This document shows positions 6,702 to 7,836 of a stretch of 7,836 bases of DNA, in pieces. Each line of letters starts with the position of its first letter. The first letter of the stretch is position 1. Made by a program: the position numbers and the translations under genes. A model generated the notes under the pieces. It was not told the DNA's origin. It did not search any database and saw only the letters and a program-made list of their open reading frames with translations. The stretch is from JOPF136 sp035517515 (GTDB taxonomy: Bacteria; Acidobacteriota; Terriglobia; Acidiferrales; UBA7541): the NCBI GenBank assembly GCA_035517515.1, contig DATIYQ010000230.1, positions 1-7,836 on the forward strand. The letters are read 5' to 3'.

Positions 6702-7094
6702 TTAATTGGTGATCTGGAGCGAGCGGCTTTCTTTGTGGATCGGCTCGTACACCTTCATCCACGCGTCGTGCGCCGGATGCTTGGCATAAGCGTCGGCGGC
6801 TTCCTTGTTTTCGAACTCGATGGCGAACGCGGCATTATAGTCCCGCGGCTGCACGCGTGTGGACTTGATCCAGACGTTCTTAATGCCGGGGACCTCCGCA
6901 GCCATGGTTTTCACCCCGTCGAGCGCGGCTTTCTGCTGCTCCGGAGTCGACTCCGGCGTCCACTGCACGGTCACTACGTGAATGACGGAACTCGGCTGGT
7001 GGAAGGTGTTCTTGCCGGTCAACACTCCCGCGCCGAACAAACCCAGAGCCACCGCAAGCGCCAGCGACACTTTGACAAACTTCGTTCTGTTCAT
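6702..7094 (-). CDS. Membrane-anchored or exported Dabb-family (stress-responsive A/B barrel) protein
   Basis: The 130-residue protein has a basic N-terminus (MNRTKFVK) and a hydrophobic stretch at about 9-27 (VSLALAVALGLFGAGVLTG), which is a signal anchor or an uncleaved signal, with no obvious cleavage site. The rest (about 37-130) fits the Dabb ferredoxin-like fold: VIHVVTVQW for the first strand, a helix with TPEQQKAALDGVKTMAAEVPGIKNVWIKS, the strand YNAAFAIEFENKEAADAYAKHPAHDAWMK, and a terminal ESRSLQITN. The histidine pair in HPAHDAW matches the family's conserved helix. Dabb domains usually form small dimeric barrels of mostly unknown function and are usually cytoplasmic, so the hydrophobic leader is less common. 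The ATG at 7094 is chosen over an upstream in-frame codon at 7154 because AAGGAG lies eight bases before it and because the longer form would run into the preceding gene. Confidence 0.8.
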   Translation of the reverse strand: MNRTKFVKVSLALAVALGLFGAGVLTGKNTFHQPSSVIHVVTVQWTPESTPEQQKAALDGVKTMAAEVPGIKNVWIKSTRVQPRDYNAAFAIEFENKEAADAYAKHPAHDAWMKVYEPIHKESRSLQITN

Positions 7095-7102
7095 GGGTAT
7101 GT

Positions 7103-7108
7103 CTCCTT
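7103..7108 (-). promoter_or_regulatory. Shine-Dalgarno site of the Dabb-family gene
   Basis: AAGGAG on the minus strand sits eight bases before the ATG at 7094. It is the only strong Shine-Dalgarno site in the window and decides the start of this gene. It lies in the 23-base gap after the stop of the preceding gene. Confidence 0.8.
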
Positions 7109-7117
7109 GTAGAAGGT

Positions 7118-7528
7118 CTATTCTACCCGATGCGCGGTCCGCAGCCCGCTCCATTCTTCGCAGAGCACGATGGAGTTGGCGGGATTGCGAGGATCATACT
7201 TGATGGATGCCGGGCCGATGGCGCTCCACCGGTCCGATGGAATCTGCGACTGCAGATCGGTGAGGTCCTGGCATGCGGTGTACTCCACGCCGCCAATCGC
7301 GTAGGAATAGAAAACCACGTGCTCCCGGTATTCCAGCAGCGTGGCATCGCCCGTTTTGCCGCGGGCGTACAAGAAGTTTCGCCGCCGGCGTTCCAACTCG
7401 GCCTGGCTGGGTCGGTTTCTCAGGTATTTGCGGAAGCCCCAGGCGCTCAGCGCAGCGGTGGTCACTCCACCCACCAAGGCCAGCATGGTCCCGCCAGACG
7501 AGACAAGATTCGCCACCGCCTGCCTCAT
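7118..7528 (-). CDS. Small one-pass membrane protein, DUF3592-like
   Basis: The 136-residue protein has one predicted membrane segment at about 12-31 (GGTMLALVGGVTTAALSAWG), followed by a strongly basic and charged stretch (RKYLRNRP, then ERRRRN at 46-51) that would keep the C-terminal part in the cytoplasm if the N-terminus faces out. The soluble part has alternating strands (YREHVVFYSYAIGGVEYTA, about 67-85) and ends with IKYDPRNPANSIVL (109-122). A V-x-YDP-x-NP-x-x-S pattern after a small beta domain is typical of DUF3592-type proteins, whose function is unknown. The gene starts 14 bases after the aldolase stop and ends 23 bases before the Dabb gene, so co-transcription is likely. No Shine-Dalgarno site is evident before the ATG at 7528; a second in-frame ATG at 7486 would shorten the membrane segment and is less likely. 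Confidence 0.65.
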   Translation of the reverse strand: MRQAVANLVSSGGTMLALVGGVTTAALSAWGFRKYLRNRPSQAELERRRRNFLYARGKTGDATLLEYREHVVFYSYAIGGVEYTACQDLTDLQSQIPSDRWSAIGPASIKYDPRNPANSIVLCEEWSGLRTAHRVE

Positions 7529-7542
7529 GATTCAGGAAGTGC

Positions 7543-7836
7543 CTAGCCGGCGACCGGTGTCTCGTGGAAAACTTTGTTGTAGTCTTTCAGGAACTGCTCC
7601 AGGCCTTTGTCGGTCAGCGGGTGATTGAACAGCATATCGAGCACCTTGAACGGCATGGTCGCAATGTGCGCGCCCGCTGTGGCCGCGTCCACCACATGGG
7701 TAGGAGATCGCAGCGAAGCCGCCAGGATCTGCGTCCGGTATCCATAGTTCTTGTAGATCGTGGTGATGCTGCGGATCAGCTCCATGCCCGTCCAGCCGAT
7801 GTCGTCGAGCCGCCCCACGAACGGGCTGATGAAATA
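7543..7836 (-). CDS. Fructose-6-phosphate aldolase/TalC-type transaldolase (C-terminal part, cut by window edge)
   Basis: Only the last 97 residues are present; the frame stays open to the right edge, where YFISPFVGRLDDIGW matches the conserved ISPFVGRLDD segment of class I transaldolases. The continuation NYGYRTQILAASLRSPTHV, AGAHIATMPFKVLDMLFNHPLTDKGLEQFLKDY is typical of the short (about 215 residue) TalC/FSA subgroup and not of the longer classical TalB. Such enzymes form a Schiff base with a lysine that would lie before the part seen here, so catalysis cannot be checked. The reaction would be either dihydroxyacetone transfer in the pentose-phosphate pathway or fructose-6-phosphate cleavage; many family members with the ASxR-type active site are transaldolases, but the window does not settle it. 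It lies first in the visible gene row, 14 bases before the DUF3592-like gene. Confidence 0.9.
   Translation of the reverse strand, partial: YFISPFVGRLDDIGWTGMELIRSITTIYKNYGYRTQILAASLRSPTHVVDAATAGAHIATMPFKVLDMLFNHPLTDKGLEQFLKDYNKVFHETPVAG

Overview
The window is compact, GC-rich bacterial chromosome with eight protein genes, all on the minus strand, so transcription runs from the right edge to the left. Gene style, the many long spurious reading frames on the opposite strand, and two kinds of dispersed-looking palindromic repeat suggest a soil Acidobacterium of the Bryobacterales/Solibacter type. That placement is an inference from general resemblance; no rRNA or other decisive marker is present.

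Reading in the direction of transcription (right to left): the C-terminal half of a small transaldolase of the fructose-6-phosphate aldolase/TalC class (cut by the window edge); a small one-pass membrane protein resembling DUF3592; a membrane-anchored Dabb-type (stress-responsive A/B barrel) protein with a good Shine-Dalgarno site; and guaB, the IMP dehydrogenase of guanine nucleotide synthesis. Gaps here are 14, 23 and 45 bases. The 45-base gap before guaB may hold a weak promoter.

After guaB comes the largest non-coding stretch (5068-5201). It is dominated by an inverted array of a seven-base unit (RGGATTT / AAATCCY) that lies directly against the start of the next gene. From there a tightly packed set follows: a biotin carboxylase (accC-like), a biotin-carrier protein (accB-like, ATGA overlap with accC), a zinc-finger DnaC/IstB-type AAA+ ATPase 14 bases downstream, and a secreted GH35-like protein that overlaps the ATPase gene by one to four bases. 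The two biotin genes together look like a split alpha subunit of an acyl-CoA carboxylase. No carboxyltransferase is in view.

The window is mostly conserved housekeeping and metabolic genes; I do not see a convincing new multi-gene system. Points worth a second look are the heptamer inverted array forming the accC leader, a palindromic repeat apparently absorbed into the accC C-terminus, the GH35-like protein with a shortened barrel and missing catalytic motif, and a helicase-loader-like ATPase translationally packed with biotin-enzyme and secreted-protein genes.
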